From: Tautonia plasticadhaerens
Lineage (GTDB): Bacteria > Planctomycetota > Planctomycetia > Isosphaerales > Isosphaeraceae
NCBI RefSeq assembly: GCF_007752535.1
Contig: NZ_CP036426.1
Location: forward strand, 5,704,001 to 5,768,000
DNA length: 64,000 nucleotides
Direction: 5' to 3'
Below the pieces are notes generated by a model. It was not told the origin of the DNA and made no database searches. It was given only the letters and a program-made list of their open reading frames with translations. The position numbers and the translations under genes are program-made. Of this stretch, positions 52,683 to 62,183 are shown piece after piece; position 1 is the stretch's first letter, and every line of letters begins with the position of its first letter.

Positions 52683-54050
52683 TCAGCGCCCCGGGAACGG
52701 CCCGTCGCGCCACGACCACTCCGGCCATCTCGTGTTCGCCGACCGCATGGTCACCTCGCCGTTGATCCAACCCGCCAGGACCAGGATCAGGGCGAACGCC
52801 GCCAGGGTGGCGAGTCCCCAGGCGACAAAACGGCCCCTGTGTTCGTCGCCGCCGGCCGTGTCCGGGAGGGCCGCTGGCCGGGGATCGGCGAAGGCGACAT
52901 AGAGGATCATCAAACCGAAGATCACCCAGAAAACCAAGTGCATATCGACGTGTTCGGCCTTGCCGGGGGTGAAGAAGTACAACGCGTTCAGATTCTGGAA
53001 GAGGAGCATCGTCCCCGAGAGCCAGAGGATCGGCAGCGGGGCCCATCGGGAACGCCCCTTCAGGTGAGCCGCCAGCCAGACCGCCGCCCCCACGAAGCCG
53101 AACAGGCAGGCCGCGTCGATCATCGGCAGGATGGTCTGTGCCCACAGTTCGGGATCGGGATGTCCGCTCGACCGCAACGCCTCGGTCCACGACCTCAGCT
53201 TCTCCCCCGGGACGACCCGGGCCACCCGATGCCAGAGGGGGATCAGCCCGAGGACGAACAGGATCCCGTAGGCCGAGGACAGCGTGAAATTCCGCTCCTT
53301 CGGGGGCTCAGGATAGGGGCGGTCGACCATCCCGAACGTGAAGACGAAGCCGCCGATCAGCCCGCAGGACACCTCCATGACGTTCCAGTGGTTGATCGTG
53401 AACCCGAACTCGCCCTGCATGACATTGGCCAGGTTCCCCAGGAGTCGGCCGCCCGCCATCCCCAGTCCGAAGCCGACGTAGCCGAGCAATCCCCCCCGCA
53501 ACCCGACCGGCCGGCGATTGCAGGCGAGCCAGACCAGCTGCCCGATGGCCGCCCCCATGAAGACGATCGAGCTGTTGTTCCTCGGCGGGTTGATCTGGAA
53601 GCCCAGCAGGCGGATCATCGCGAAACCGATCAGCCAGCCGCCGATGAAGATACTCCCCGCCAGCCCCAGCCAGTCGGACGTCGACATCGGCCGACGTTCC
53701 AACATCAGGCCGATCAGCGCCCCTCCGAAGGTCCCCCAGGCCGCCCCCTGGAAGAAGAGCGTGAGGAATCCGTATCCGTAATTGACGAAGGTGTCCGACT
53801 GGGCATACCCGTGGAGGATGCCGTAACTCATTGTCCCTCCGGAGCCGATCGCCAGCGCCGAGAGGGCGGCGAGGACCGGCATCCAGGAGAACAAGGATCG
53901 CTGCCCGCCGACGTAGCAGAAGGCCAGCCCGAGTGCCGCCCCGGGGTACATCGCCCCGACGTTGTGACCGAAATCCCCCCGGATTCCCCACCCCAGCCCC
54001 ACGGCGAGCCCCACGAACGCACTCCTCCCGATCCGGTCAACGAGAGTCAT
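52683..54050 (-). CDS. Polytopic membrane protein of unknown function
   Basis: A 455-residue integral membrane protein with about eleven hydrophobic helices and no enzyme motif that I know. Repeated Gly-rich helix motifs (GLAVGLGWGIRGDFGHNVGAMY near the start, GGLLGYVGFGLGMAGGRLLG in the middle) and conserved-looking Asn/His/Trp residues (FTINHWNVMEVSCG) suggest a channel, transporter or membrane enzyme. It convergently follows the sulfatase-fold gene (34 bp apart) and is divergent from the lipase-like gene. The ATG at 54050 begins just before the first helix. Confidence 0.8.
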   Translation of the reverse strand: MTLVDRIGRSAFVGLAVGLGWGIRGDFGHNVGAMYPGAALGLAFCYVGGQRSLFSWMPVLAALSALAIGSGGTMSYGILHGYAQSDTFVNYGYGFLTLFFQGAAWGTFGGALIGLMLERRPMSTSDWLGLAGSIFIGGWLIGFAMIRLLGFQINPPRNNSSIVFMGAAIGQLVWLACNRRPVGLRGGLLGYVGFGLGMAGGRLLGNLANVMQGEFGFTINHWNVMEVSCGLIGGFVFTFGMVDRPYPEPPKERNFTLSSAYGILFVLGLIPLWHRVARVVPGEKLRSWTEALRSSGHPDPELWAQTILPMIDAACLFGFVGAAVWLAAHLKGRSRWAPLPILWLSGTMLLFQNLNALYFFTPGKAEHVDMHLVFWVIFGLMILYVAFADPRPAALPDTAGGDEHRGRFVAWGLATLAAFALILVLAGWINGEVTMRSANTRWPEWSWRDGPFPGR

Positions 54051-54225
54051 CTCCCCTCCCCGACCTGGCGGCCCGATGGTCCGATCGCCCCAGGACGACC
54101 AGGCTATCCCCGACGGCCGACCGGGAGAAGTCGCACCCCTCCCTGCGCCGTCCCCGGCATCCCCTCACGTTCACCGAGGTGCGATTCCGGGACCCACGAC
54201 CGATGCCGAGGACCCTCGCGGGGTA

Positions 54226-54231
54226 TACAAT
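54226..54231 (+). promoter_or_regulatory. Candidate -10 box for the lipase-like gene
   Basis: TACAAT matches five of six -10 positions within an otherwise GC-rich stretch. Transcription would begin near 54238, after the ATG at 54236, which favours the next in-frame ATG at 54296 as the start of the gene. No good -35 box is seen. Confidence 0.35.
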
Positions 54232-54295
54232 CAGCATGACCGTCGTCACGCGACTCCCGGCAACCGGATGCGCCACCTGCCCCTGGGGGGAACAC

Positions 54296-55339
54296 ATGGG
54301 ACCGGCCCCGACGTTCGTGCTCAAGGCTGCCTTGCTGATCGGCGGACTCCACTCGCCGCCGGACATCGGTCCGATGAACTTCCAGGGTTGGTTCGAGGAG
54401 GCAAGCCGGGGGCGTCTGGAGATCCCGGAACCGGTCGCCGATCGTGCCCGCCGGTTCCGCTACGTCTTCGTCCTCGGGCTGCTGAACGAACGCATGCCCG
54501 GCTACTTCGACCAGGCGGAGAAGGAGTTCCGATCCCTCGGCGTCCCGTCCGAGTCGATCCACCGGATCGCCCCCAGCTCTGATGCGACGTTCTCGGAGAA
54601 CCTCGACGCGATCCGGGACGAGTTCCTCCGGATCGCCGACCTGGGCCCGGAGCCCCTCGTCGTGGTGGGCCACAGCCGGGGGGCCTGCGACGCACTCGCC
54701 TTCGCCCTGCTCGAACCGGGCTTCGTGAGCGAGCGCGTCTCGGCGCTCTTCCTCGTGCAAGGGCCCTTCGGCGGCAGCGGGGCGGCAGACTACCTCGTCG
54801 GCTCGGGCCGTCCGATCGACGAGCGGATGCCGGTCCCGGCCCGGGCCATCGCCAGGCTGATCCGGGACATCGAGTCCAGACGCCTCGATCGCGGCCAGCA
54901 CGGCGGGATCGTCGACCTCACCCGAGACGCCGCCCGGACGTTCTGGGAGGAGATGCTCGAGGCCCAGGCCGAGGCGATCCCGATCGTCGGCCCGCGCACC
55001 TTCTACATCGAGTCGAGCGTCTCGCCGACGAAACATCCCCCGTTCCGCCGCCCGGTCGCCAAATATCTGGAGACCTACTACGGCCCCAACGACGGGCTCG
55101 TCGCCGCGGGCGACCAGTTCCTCCCCGAGCTCGGGCTCCGACTCGGGATGCTGGACGTCAGCCACACCGACCTGACGCACCGATTCCCGGCTGCCCGCCC
55201 CCGCCCGAGGCTCCGAGGGGCGTTCGCACGGTCGATCATCATGGCCGTCGGCGGCCAGGCGGGACCGGAACCGGACCCGACCCCGATCAGCCCGGACGTC
55301 CCAGATGATGACGGATCAATTCGGGCAGCTCGGCGGTGA
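54296..55339 (+). CDS. Alpha/beta hydrolase, lipase-like
   Basis: A 347-residue alpha/beta hydrolase-like protein. The nucleophile elbow is VVVGHSRGACDAL (Ser127); a strand before it reads RYVFVLGLLNERMPGYF. A likely acid is in YYGPNDGLV and a likely histidine in VSHTDLTHR near the end. No clear signal peptide. It resembles PGAP1/lipase-type hydrolases only loosely, and its substrate is unknown. ATG 54296 follows GGGGGGAA; ATG 54236 is an alternative. Its last 53 bp overlap the end of the convergent receiver-like gene. Confidence 0.75.
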   Translation: MGPAPTFVLKAALLIGGLHSPPDIGPMNFQGWFEEASRGRLEIPEPVADRARRFRYVFVLGLLNERMPGYFDQAEKEFRSLGVPSESIHRIAPSSDATFSENLDAIRDEFLRIADLGPEPLVVVGHSRGACDALAFALLEPGFVSERVSALFLVQGPFGGSGAADYLVGSGRPIDERMPVPARAIARLIRDIESRRLDRGQHGGIVDLTRDAARTFWEEMLEAQAEAIPIVGPRTFYIESSVSPTKHPPFRRPVAKYLETYYGPNDGLVAAGDQFLPELGLRLGMLDVSHTDLTHRFPAARPRPRLRGAFARSIIMAVGGQAGPEPDPTPISPDVPDDDGSIRAARR

Positions 55340-55688
55340 ACTTGCTCCGGGGGAGGACCGGGTCGCAGCCGGCGTCCCGGGCCGAGTCGAGGGCCCGGGT
55401 GTCGACGTGGGAGCCGAAGGCGATGAACGTCGACCCGGGAACGATCCCCCGATAGGCGATCAACGCCTCGGGTCGGACCAGGCCGCCCGCCGAGAGGTCG
55501 ACGAAGACCACCCGGGGCCGCCATTGCTCCAGCATCGACCGCGCCAGGACCTCGGTCCCCGCCACCAGGACCCGATGCCCCAATTCCCGGGCGGTCCCGG
55601 TGATCTTGCTCGTGAAGATCAGGTCGGAGCACAGGAGGACCGCGTCCGGGCCGCCGGGCACGGGAGCGGGATCGGATTCGGTCGTCAT
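55287..55688 (-). CDS. Receiver-like domain protein (degenerate)
   Basis: A 133-residue single-domain protein with the fold pattern of a response-regulator receiver. Asp64 in VVFVDLSAGG is in the phospho-acceptor place, but the N-terminal acidic pair is reduced to SD (Ser21-Asp22) and the usual KP after strand five reads SK. It might bind partners without regular phosphorylation. No output domain and no histidine kinase is adjacent. It lies upstream of nothing on its own strand except, 66 bp earlier, the end of glnB, so the two might be co-transcribed. The gene ends inside the convergent hydrolase gene. Confidence 0.6.
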   Translation of the reverse strand: MTTESDPAPVPGGPDAVLLCSDLIFTSKITGTARELGHRVLVAGTEVLARSMLEQWRPRVVFVDLSAGGLVRPEALIAYRGIVPGSTFIAFGSHVDTRALDSARDAGCDPVLPRSKFTAELPELIRHHLGRPG

Positions 55689-55754
55689 CTCGTTGCCTAT
55701 TCGGGGGTGATGGCGGGGACAGGCGGTTCTCGGGCAGACGTGGGTCTCGACGCG

Positions 55755-56102
55755 TCAGATCGCCTCGGGGCCGCGCTCGCCGGTGCGGATCCGGATGCAG
55801 TCTTCCAGGGGAATCACGAAGATCTTCCCGTCGCCGATCGCACCCTCCTCCCCGGTCCGGGCCGCGTCGATCAGCGCATTGATCGTCGGCTCGACGAAGT
55901 CCTCGTTCACGGCGATCTGCAGCTCGATCTTCCGCAGCAGGTTCACCGTGAACTCGTGGCCCCGGTAGACCTCCGTGAACCCCTTCTGCCTCCCGAATCC
56001 CTGGACGTCCATGACCGTGAGGCGATAGACCTCGACCTTCGACAGCGCAAGCTTGACGGCTTCCAGCTTGGTCGGCTGGATGATCGCGATGATCAGTTTC
56101 AT
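55755..56102 (-). CDS. glnB: P-II nitrogen regulatory protein
   Basis: A 115-residue P-II signal protein, a trimer that senses ATP/ADP and 2-oxoglutarate and controls nitrogen metabolism by binding partners. Signatures are KLIIAIIQPTKLEAVK, the T-loop region GFGRQKGFTEVYRGHEF, and the C-terminal TGEEGAIGDGKIFVIPLED. The T-loop position 51, which is Tyr and uridylylated in enteric bacteria, is Phe here. The ATG at 56102 is exactly the family start; longer readings are shadows. No ammonium transporter or glutamine synthetase gene is adjacent. Confidence 0.95.
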   Translation of the reverse strand: MKLIIAIIQPTKLEAVKLALSKVEVYRLTVMDVQGFGRQKGFTEVYRGHEFTVNLLRKIELQIAVNEDFVEPTINALIDAARTGEEGAIGDGKIFVIPLEDCIRIRTGERGPEAI

Positions 56103-56281
56103 GGGAGCACTTCCCTCGACGCGGCCGGATCCGGGGATCGGAGGCCGGCGACCCTTCGGGGGTCGCCGATGAGTCGCCTCGGATGCCGCTAACGTATCGC
56201 AATCGAGGCCGGTAGGGGAAGGGAGGTGGCCGGGGAGGTCGGACCTCGGCCGCACTCGGATCGGCCCCTGCGGGTCGTCGA

Positions 56282-56701
56282 TCAGTTGGGCATGGGCCCG
56301 CCGAACGGGGAGTCGGACGCCGGGGGCATCGGCAGGTCGAGCGGGTCGGCCGTCGAGCCGCCGTCCGTCCCGGCGCTCGGGCTGGGGGATGCGGGAGGGC
56401 TGTCGGGCGGGGTCGAGCCGTTCGCCGGTGTCGGGCCGTTGGCCGGGGTCGGCGAGGGGGGCACGACCGAGGGGGCGCCGACCGGCCCCGAGACGATCTG
56501 GCCGGTCGACAACCCGACCGGGCCGGTGACGATCGGCTCGACGTGCATGCCGTCGTCGAACGGGAAGGTGGCCTGGTACGGATAGCCGCAATTCGGCCCG
56601 GAGCAGGGCGCCGGGAAGTCGTCGCAGGTATCGCAGTGGGCGCACCCGACCGCGACCGCCGCCATCGAGGCGGCCAGGACGAGCAGGCTGGGCCGCGACA
56701 T
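56282..56701 (-). CDS. Small Cys/Pro-rich lipoprotein
   Basis: A 139-residue predicted lipoprotein. The signal peptide ends in a lipobox AVGC (Cys20). Right after it come five more cysteines within about 20 residues (HCDTCDDFPAPCSGPNCGY), which could bind a metal or form disulfides. The rest is Pro/Ser/Gly-rich and looks disordered. No family recognised; short lipoproteins like this are common in planctomycetes. AAGGACA precedes the ATG at good spacing. It stands 180 bp upstream of glnB on the same strand. Confidence 0.7.
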   Translation of the reverse strand: MSRPSLLVLAASMAAVAVGCAHCDTCDDFPAPCSGPNCGYPYQATFPFDDGMHVEPIVTGPVGLSTGQIVSGPVGAPSVVPPSPTPANGPTPANGSTPPDSPPASPSPSAGTDGGSTADPLDLPMPPASDSPFGGPMPN

Positions 56702-57028
56702 GATTCGGTGTCCTTTCGTCGATCGGCCAGGGCTGGCCGTCCGCCTGGGCCCGGGGACCGTCGTCGGGGGCGATCGATCGGGCCGCCTGCGGCCGACCGA
56801 TCCGCCCCCTCCGGGCTGCGTCCCGGGGGATTCGGAAGTCGCACTCGGGGCCCGCCGCGCAGATCCATCTGGTCCGGCGGGACTCCCCTCGCTCGACCCG
56901 GTTCATCGGCCGGCGGAAGGATCCGGGATGAACCGAAATCCCCCGGTCACCGACCTCGACGCCGGGCACTCGCCCTCCGACGGTGACGACTCGCCCGAGC
57001 ACCGACGCGCCGTCGCCCCGTCCGGGGA
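56702..57028. other. Non-coding spacer
   Basis: This 327-bp spacer lies between the U32 gene and the lipoprotein gene, both on the minus strand. Apart from the ribosome site of the lipoprotein gene I see nothing in it; no hairpin with a T-run and no clear promoter. Confidence 0.5.
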
Positions 57029-59587
57029 TCAGAGGACGGCGAGTTGCCCCCGCGTCACGCCGTAGTGGTTCGTGGCCTTCAGCCGCTTCCAGAGGGTCCG
57101 GGCGTCCCGCCGGCCGGAGAGGGCATCGGTATACAGCCCGATGATTCGGGCCACCGACTCGGGGGAGTCGTCCAGGAACTCCAGCCGGAGGTGCCGGAGC
57201 CCCTTGCGGACGAGGGCCGGCAGGAATTCCGCGGCCGTCTGGGGGACGGCGTTGTAGAGCGTGTTCCGACACCCCACGTCGGCGGTCAGCGGGTGCTCCA
57301 TGCCGACCCGGTCGCGGAGCTTCACCTCGTGGCGGTCGCAGGGGCGCCCGCAGTTGGTCTTATCGGTGCCGGGCGAGAGGAAGGCGCAGAAGACGCAGTG
57401 CTCCATGTGGAACATGGGAATCTGCTGATGGACCACCACCTCCAGCCAGCTCGGGGGCGAGGCCCGGAGCAGGTCGAAGAGCTGGTCGGCGCTCAGGTCA
57501 TACGAGGCGGTGACCCGGGTCGCCCCGCTCGCCTTGAGCCACTCGACGCTCAGGTCGTTCGCCGCATTCAGGGAGAAGTCCGCCACGAACGGGATCCGCT
57601 GGCTCGAGCAGAACGCGATCCCCCCCGCGTTTCGCACCAGCAGGCCGTCGGCCCCCTGCTTCGAGAGGTAGCGGAACAGGTTCTCCTCGCCCGGCTTCTC
57701 GATCCGGGTCGAGGCGATGAAGACGGCCGGATCCCCGGGCCCTCGACGGGCGATCGAGACCGCTTCGCCGTACCGCTTGATATCCTGGAAATCCAGGTAG
57801 ATTGTCCCGATCCCGGACCCGCGGGCCGCTTCGACCTGCTCGACCGTCCGGCAAAGCGCCGACCACGCCGGCTCGGACTGCCCGGGGGGGCCCTCCGCCT
57901 CGGCCCGAGAACGGATGGCCTCCCGCAGACCCGGCAGGACGGGAGCCTCGGCGATCGCCCGCACGGGGGCCAGGGATGCGATCTCGTCCAGTCGGGCCAC
58001 GAGCGCCCTGCGCAGCTCATTCAGGAGGCCCAGGGGCACCATCGGGCTCCCGTCGATCGTCGCCTCCAGGTCCCCGAGCCGATAGTTCGTCCCACCCATC
58101 CGGTCGAGCTGGCCTCGAATCGCGACTGCGTCGGCCGGCCTCGTCCGGGCGACCTCGAGGGGCCGCCCCGAGTCGACCCGGGCGTGAATCCCGGTTGCAG
58201 TGCTCGCTTCGATCGCCAGTGGCTCACCGGCGACCGCGCGGACGCGGAGGTCCAGTCGCACCGTCCGCCTCGGTCCCCCCTCGTGCGATCGCTTCAGCGA
58301 CCTGGACAGCTCTGGATCGTCCGTCTTCCAGAGCCGTTGCCCGGGGACAATCCGATCGAGATCCAGGTCTCGGCGGCCGAAGCCGATCGACGCCGGTCCA
58401 TCGATGAAGTCCTCGGCCCATCCCGGACGATCGGGACGCCCCGTCCCCTTCGCCGGCCGGTCGACCTCGTAGACGCGTCCCCCCTGCTCCGGCGCCCCTC
58501 GGCCCGGGTCCGCATCGAACACGACACCGTCGCCCGGCTTCACCGGTGAGGAGAGTTCGACCAGGACCCGGTTGCCGACCACGCTCGCCACCTCGCCGAC
58601 GAGGACCCCTCGCTTCTTGGCGTAGTCGCCCCGGACGAGCACCTTGTGGTTATTCCCGTCCAGGAACCCGTGGCTGAATCCCCGGGAGAAGGTCATCTCC
58701 ATCTCGTAGATGTCCCGGTCGCCGATCGGGTCGGGCCGAGCCTCGGCCGCAGCGTCGATCGCCTTGCGGTAATTCCGGGTGATCGTGGCGACGTAGTCCG
58801 GGGACTTGAGCCTCCCTTCGATCTTCAGGCTGGAGACGCCCAGCTCCACCAGCTTCGGCACGAGGTCGAAGGCGGCGAGATCCTGCGGGCTGAGCAGGTA
58901 GGAGATGTCTCCCAGGTCGACCCGCTCGCCGTCCTGGATTACCTCGTACTCCATCCGGCACGCCTGCGCGCACTCCCCCCGGTTGGCGGATCGACCGCCG
59001 AGCGCCTCGCTCGTCAGGCACTGGCCCGAGTAGGCGACGCAGAGCGCCCCGTGGACGAAGACCTCCACCGGCAGGCTCGCCTGCTCACGGATCCGGGCGA
59101 TCTCCCGGACCGACAACTCCCGGGCCAGGATCACCCGGGAGCAGCCCAGGTCTTCGGCCATCCTGACGCCCGAGGCGCTCGTGATCGACATTTGCGTCGA
59201 GGCGTGGATCTCCAGATCCGGCGTGACCGCCCGGATCAGCCTCGCCAGGCCGATGTCCTGTACGATTGCCGCGTCGACCCCCGCCGCCGTCACCCTCCGG
59301 ACGATCCCCTCCAACCCTTCCAGCTCCCCGGGGAACGCCAACGTATTCAGGGTGACGTAGCCCCGGACTCCCCTCTGGTGCAGGAGGGCCATCACCTCGG
59401 GCAGCTCCTCCAGGCCGAAATTCGCCGCCCTCGCCCTCGCGTTATGGCCCCGGAGGCCGAAATAGACGGCATCCGCGCCGTTCTCGATCGCGGCGACGAG
59501 GCACGCGCGGTCTCCCGCCGGCGCGAGCAGCTCGGGACGGTGCCGCGGGGAGGATCGGGGATCGCTCTGGGTATCGATGGTGGCCAC
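57029..59587 (-). CDS. U32 peptidase family protein (RlhA-like)
   Basis: An 852-residue protein of the U32 peptidase family. The N-terminal barrel has ELLAPAGDRACLVAAIENGA and the U32 signature EVFVHGALCVAYSGQC, with further cysteines in RGECAQACRMEYEV. A DUF3656-type middle region follows and a C-terminal part with more cysteines (HCVFC, CGRPC). Family members such as RlhA hydroxylate 23S rRNA and others act in tRNA modification and ubiquinone synthesis, using an iron-sulfur cluster held by such cysteines. An rRNA or tRNA modification role is more likely than proteolysis. GTG 59587 is the start that fits; the very long upstream frame is antisense to the next gene. Confidence 0.85.
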   Translation of the reverse strand: MATIDTQSDPRSSPRHRPELLAPAGDRACLVAAIENGADAVYFGLRGHNARARAANFGLEELPEVMALLHQRGVRGYVTLNTLAFPGELEGLEGIVRRVTAAGVDAAIVQDIGLARLIRAVTPDLEIHASTQMSITSASGVRMAEDLGCSRVILARELSVREIARIREQASLPVEVFVHGALCVAYSGQCLTSEALGGRSANRGECAQACRMEYEVIQDGERVDLGDISYLLSPQDLAAFDLVPKLVELGVSSLKIEGRLKSPDYVATITRNYRKAIDAAAEARPDPIGDRDIYEMEMTFSRGFSHGFLDGNNHKVLVRGDYAKKRGVLVGEVASVVGNRVLVELSSPVKPGDGVVFDADPGRGAPEQGGRVYEVDRPAKGTGRPDRPGWAEDFIDGPASIGFGRRDLDLDRIVPGQRLWKTDDPELSRSLKRSHEGGPRRTVRLDLRVRAVAGEPLAIEASTATGIHARVDSGRPLEVARTRPADAVAIRGQLDRMGGTNYRLGDLEATIDGSPMVPLGLLNELRRALVARLDEIASLAPVRAIAEAPVLPGLREAIRSRAEAEGPPGQSEPAWSALCRTVEQVEAARGSGIGTIYLDFQDIKRYGEAVSIARRGPGDPAVFIASTRIEKPGEENLFRYLSKQGADGLLVRNAGGIAFCSSQRIPFVADFSLNAANDLSVEWLKASGATRVTASYDLSADQLFDLLRASPPSWLEVVVHQQIPMFHMEHCVFCAFLSPGTDKTNCGRPCDRHEVKLRDRVGMEHPLTADVGCRNTLYNAVPQTAAEFLPALVRKGLRHLRLEFLDDSPESVARIIGLYTDALSGRRDARTLWKRLKATNHYGVTRGQLAVL

Positions 59588-59824
59588 GCGTTCGGTTCGA
59601 TCCGGCAAGGAGGACGGGGAGGGGCACCCCTCGGGGCCCGGGCGCTTCCATCTTTCGTCATCGACCGATCGTACGGCAAGCCGGGTCCACGCCGATTGTC
59701 GGGATGTTTGACAATTGCCGATCGGGGCGTCAGATTGGACGTTGCGTCCGCCGTCCGCTGCGATCGGCTCGGTCGCCGGCCCGACGGACGGACCCGGCCC
59801 GCCGAGCCTCCCCGGAGGTCGCCC

Positions 59825-62128
59825 ATGCGTCCGGCCCCCGTGCGTGTCCCGCGCCCCGCCGCGACCGGAATCCTCCTGGCGATCCTGGCCCCGATCGGGC
59901 TCGCTCGGGGCCAGGACGCCCCGGGATCGTCCGGGCCGCTCCCACCGCCCGCCGATCGATCGGTCGATTTCCTGGTCGACATCAAGCCGATCCTCGACGC
60001 CCGATGCGTCTCCTGCCACGGCGCAGAGCGGCAGAAGTCGGGGCTCAGGCTCGACCAGAAGGCCGGCGCGATGGCCGGGGGCGACCTCGGCCCGGCGATC
60101 GAGCCCGGGGCCGGGGCCGACTCGTTGCTGATCCACAGGGTCGCCGGATTCGAGGGCGAGTCGATCATGCCCCCGACCGGGGCCCCGCTCTCTCCCCAGG
60201 AAGTCGGCCTGCTCCGAGGCTGGATCGACCAGGGGGCGACATGGTCTGAGGCGGGGGCGGGAGGCGGATCGAGGCGTCCGAGCGACCACTGGGCCTTCCG
60301 GCCGATCGAACCGGATCCGCCCCCCGATGTTCGGGATGAGGGTTGGGTCCGCAGCCCGATCGACCGATACGTGCTCGCCCGGTTGGAGTCGGCGGGGATT
60401 TCCCCGTCTCGGGAGGCCGACCGGGCCACGCTCATCCGCCGCCTCTCGCTCGACCTGACCGGGCTGCCTCCCAGCCCCGAGGAGGTCGACGCCTTCGAGG
60501 CCGACGACTCCCCGGCATCCTACGAGGCGTTCGTCGACCGCCTCCTCGCCAGCCCCCACTTCGGGGAGCGCTGGGGCCGCCACTGGCTCGACCTCGCCCG
60601 CTACGCCGACAGCGACGGCTACGAGAAGGACCGGCCCAGGCCGGAGGCCTATCGCTTCCGGGATTGGGTCATTGCCGCGATCAACCGCGACCTCCCCTTC
60701 GACCGGTTCACGATCGAGCAGCTCGCCGGCGACCTCCTCCCCGACGCCTCGCCCGACCGGCTCACCGCCGCCGGCTTCCACAGGAACACCCTGACGAACA
60801 CGGAGGGGGGTGTCGACGCGGAGGAGTTCCGCGTCGCCGCCGTGATCGACCGCGTGAACACCACCGGCTCCGTCTGGCTCGGCCTCACCGTCGCCTGCGC
60901 CCAGTGTCACACCCACAAATACGACCCCATCACCCGGCGCGAATATTACCAGCTGTTCGCCTTCTTCAATTCGGCCGACGAGGCCGACCGGCCGATCGAG
61001 TCGGGCTCGTCGAGCGTCCGGGATGCCGGGACGGAGGGCGACGAGCCCGGCCCCCGAATCCGGACCTTCGTCGAGCAAGCCGGGGAGGATCGCCGGGAGA
61101 GCCGGATCCACATCCGGGGCGACTTCCTCCGGCCCGGCGAGCCGGTCGAGCCCGGCACCTTCGAGGTTCTGCCCCCGCTGCCGGAAACGGGGGGGCGGCC
61201 GGATCGGCTGGACCTGGCCGAGTGGGTGGTCGACCCCGAGAACCCGTTGACGGGCCGGGTCGCCGCCAACCGCGTCTGGCACCACCTGTTCGGCCGGGCA
61301 CTGGTCACCTCGATGGACGACTTCGGCACCCGGGGCGAGTCGCCGAGCCACCCCGAGCTGCTCGACTGGCTGGCCTCGGAATACCGCAGGCTGGGCTGGA
61401 GCCGCAAGGGGTTGATCCGGGCCATCGTCCGGTCGTCGACGTATCGCCAGGCCTCGGCGGTCCGCCCCGAACTGCGGGAAGTCGACCCGGAGAACGTCCT
61501 CCTCGCCCGGCAGAACCGGATCCGGCTCGAGGCGGAGGTGATCCGGGATCTGGCGCTCGCCGTCGGCGGCCTGCTCTCGACCGAGGTCGGCGGGCCCAGC
61601 GTCTTCCCGCCGCAGCCCCCCGGCATCTCCGAGCTGACCTATGCCAGCAGTGCCCGATGGGAGGAGAGCAGCGGCCCCGACCGCCACCGACGCGGCCTCT
61701 ACACCTTCTTCCGTCGCACCAGCCCCTACCCGATGCTCACCACCTTCGACGCTCCCGACGCCAACGTCTGCGCGGTGAAGCGGTCCACCTCCAACACGCC
61801 GCTCCAGGCCCTGACGCTGCTCAACGACGCCGCCTTCGTCGAGGGCGCCCGGGCCCTCGGCCTCCGGGCCTTGCGGGAGGATCCCTCGCTGGCCGCCTTA
61901 CGGGCCTTCAGGCTCGCCCTGGGGAGGGAGCCGACCGTCGAGGAACTGGAGATCCTCGACGGACTCCGTGCCTCGCTCCTCCACGCCCTTCAGGCCGACG
62001 CCGGATCCGTCCATGCCCTGCTCGGGGGCGAGGTCCCCCCGCACGGGATCGGCCGTGCCGAGGCCGCCGCGATCGTCGCCACCTCCCGGGCGATCCTCAA
62101 CCTCGACGAGTTCATCACCCGGGAATGA
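59825..62128 (+). CDS. Planctomycete cytochrome C / DUF1549 / DUF1553 protein
   Basis: A 767-residue exported protein with three planctomycete-typical domains. After a signal peptide (about 1-30), a PSCyt1 domain holds a heme site CVSCH (Cys61, Cys64, His65). A DUF1549 (PSCyt2) domain spans about 170-400 and contains a second CXXCH (CAQCH, followed by THKYDPI). A DUF1553 (PSD1) domain covers the rest from about 455. Most relatives are about 1000 residues, so the spacer between DUF1549 and DUF1553 is short here. It may transfer electrons in the periplasm; the partner is usually the DUF1501 protein encoded next. GGAGGT precedes the ATG by five bases. Confidence 0.93.
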   Translation: MRPAPVRVPRPAATGILLAILAPIGLARGQDAPGSSGPLPPPADRSVDFLVDIKPILDARCVSCHGAERQKSGLRLDQKAGAMAGGDLGPAIEPGAGADSLLIHRVAGFEGESIMPPTGAPLSPQEVGLLRGWIDQGATWSEAGAGGGSRRPSDHWAFRPIEPDPPPDVRDEGWVRSPIDRYVLARLESAGISPSREADRATLIRRLSLDLTGLPPSPEEVDAFEADDSPASYEAFVDRLLASPHFGERWGRHWLDLARYADSDGYEKDRPRPEAYRFRDWVIAAINRDLPFDRFTIEQLAGDLLPDASPDRLTAAGFHRNTLTNTEGGVDAEEFRVAAVIDRVNTTGSVWLGLTVACAQCHTHKYDPITRREYYQLFAFFNSADEADRPIESGSSSVRDAGTEGDEPGPRIRTFVEQAGEDRRESRIHIRGDFLRPGEPVEPGTFEVLPPLPETGGRPDRLDLAEWVVDPENPLTGRVAANRVWHHLFGRALVTSMDDFGTRGESPSHPELLDWLASEYRRLGWSRKGLIRAIVRSSTYRQASAVRPELREVDPENVLLARQNRIRLEAEVIRDLALAVGGLLSTEVGGPSVFPPQPPGISELTYASSARWEESSGPDRHRRGLYTFFRRTSPYPMLTTFDAPDANVCAVKRSTSNTPLQALTLLNDAAFVEGARALGLRALREDPSLAALRAFRLALGREPTVEELEILDGLRASLLHALQADAGSVHALLGGEVPPHGIGRAEAAAIVATSRAILNLDEFITRE

Positions 62129-62183
62129 CGGGCCGGGTCCGGGCCGCCGGGCCCGGCCGATCGACCTCCCCTCGGAGCCCCCG

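Noticed and set aside
59588-61687. N-terminal extension of the U32 protein frame by 700 codons
   Set aside because: This part is antisense to the cytochrome/DUF1553 gene; the U32 domain begins right after the GTG at 59587.
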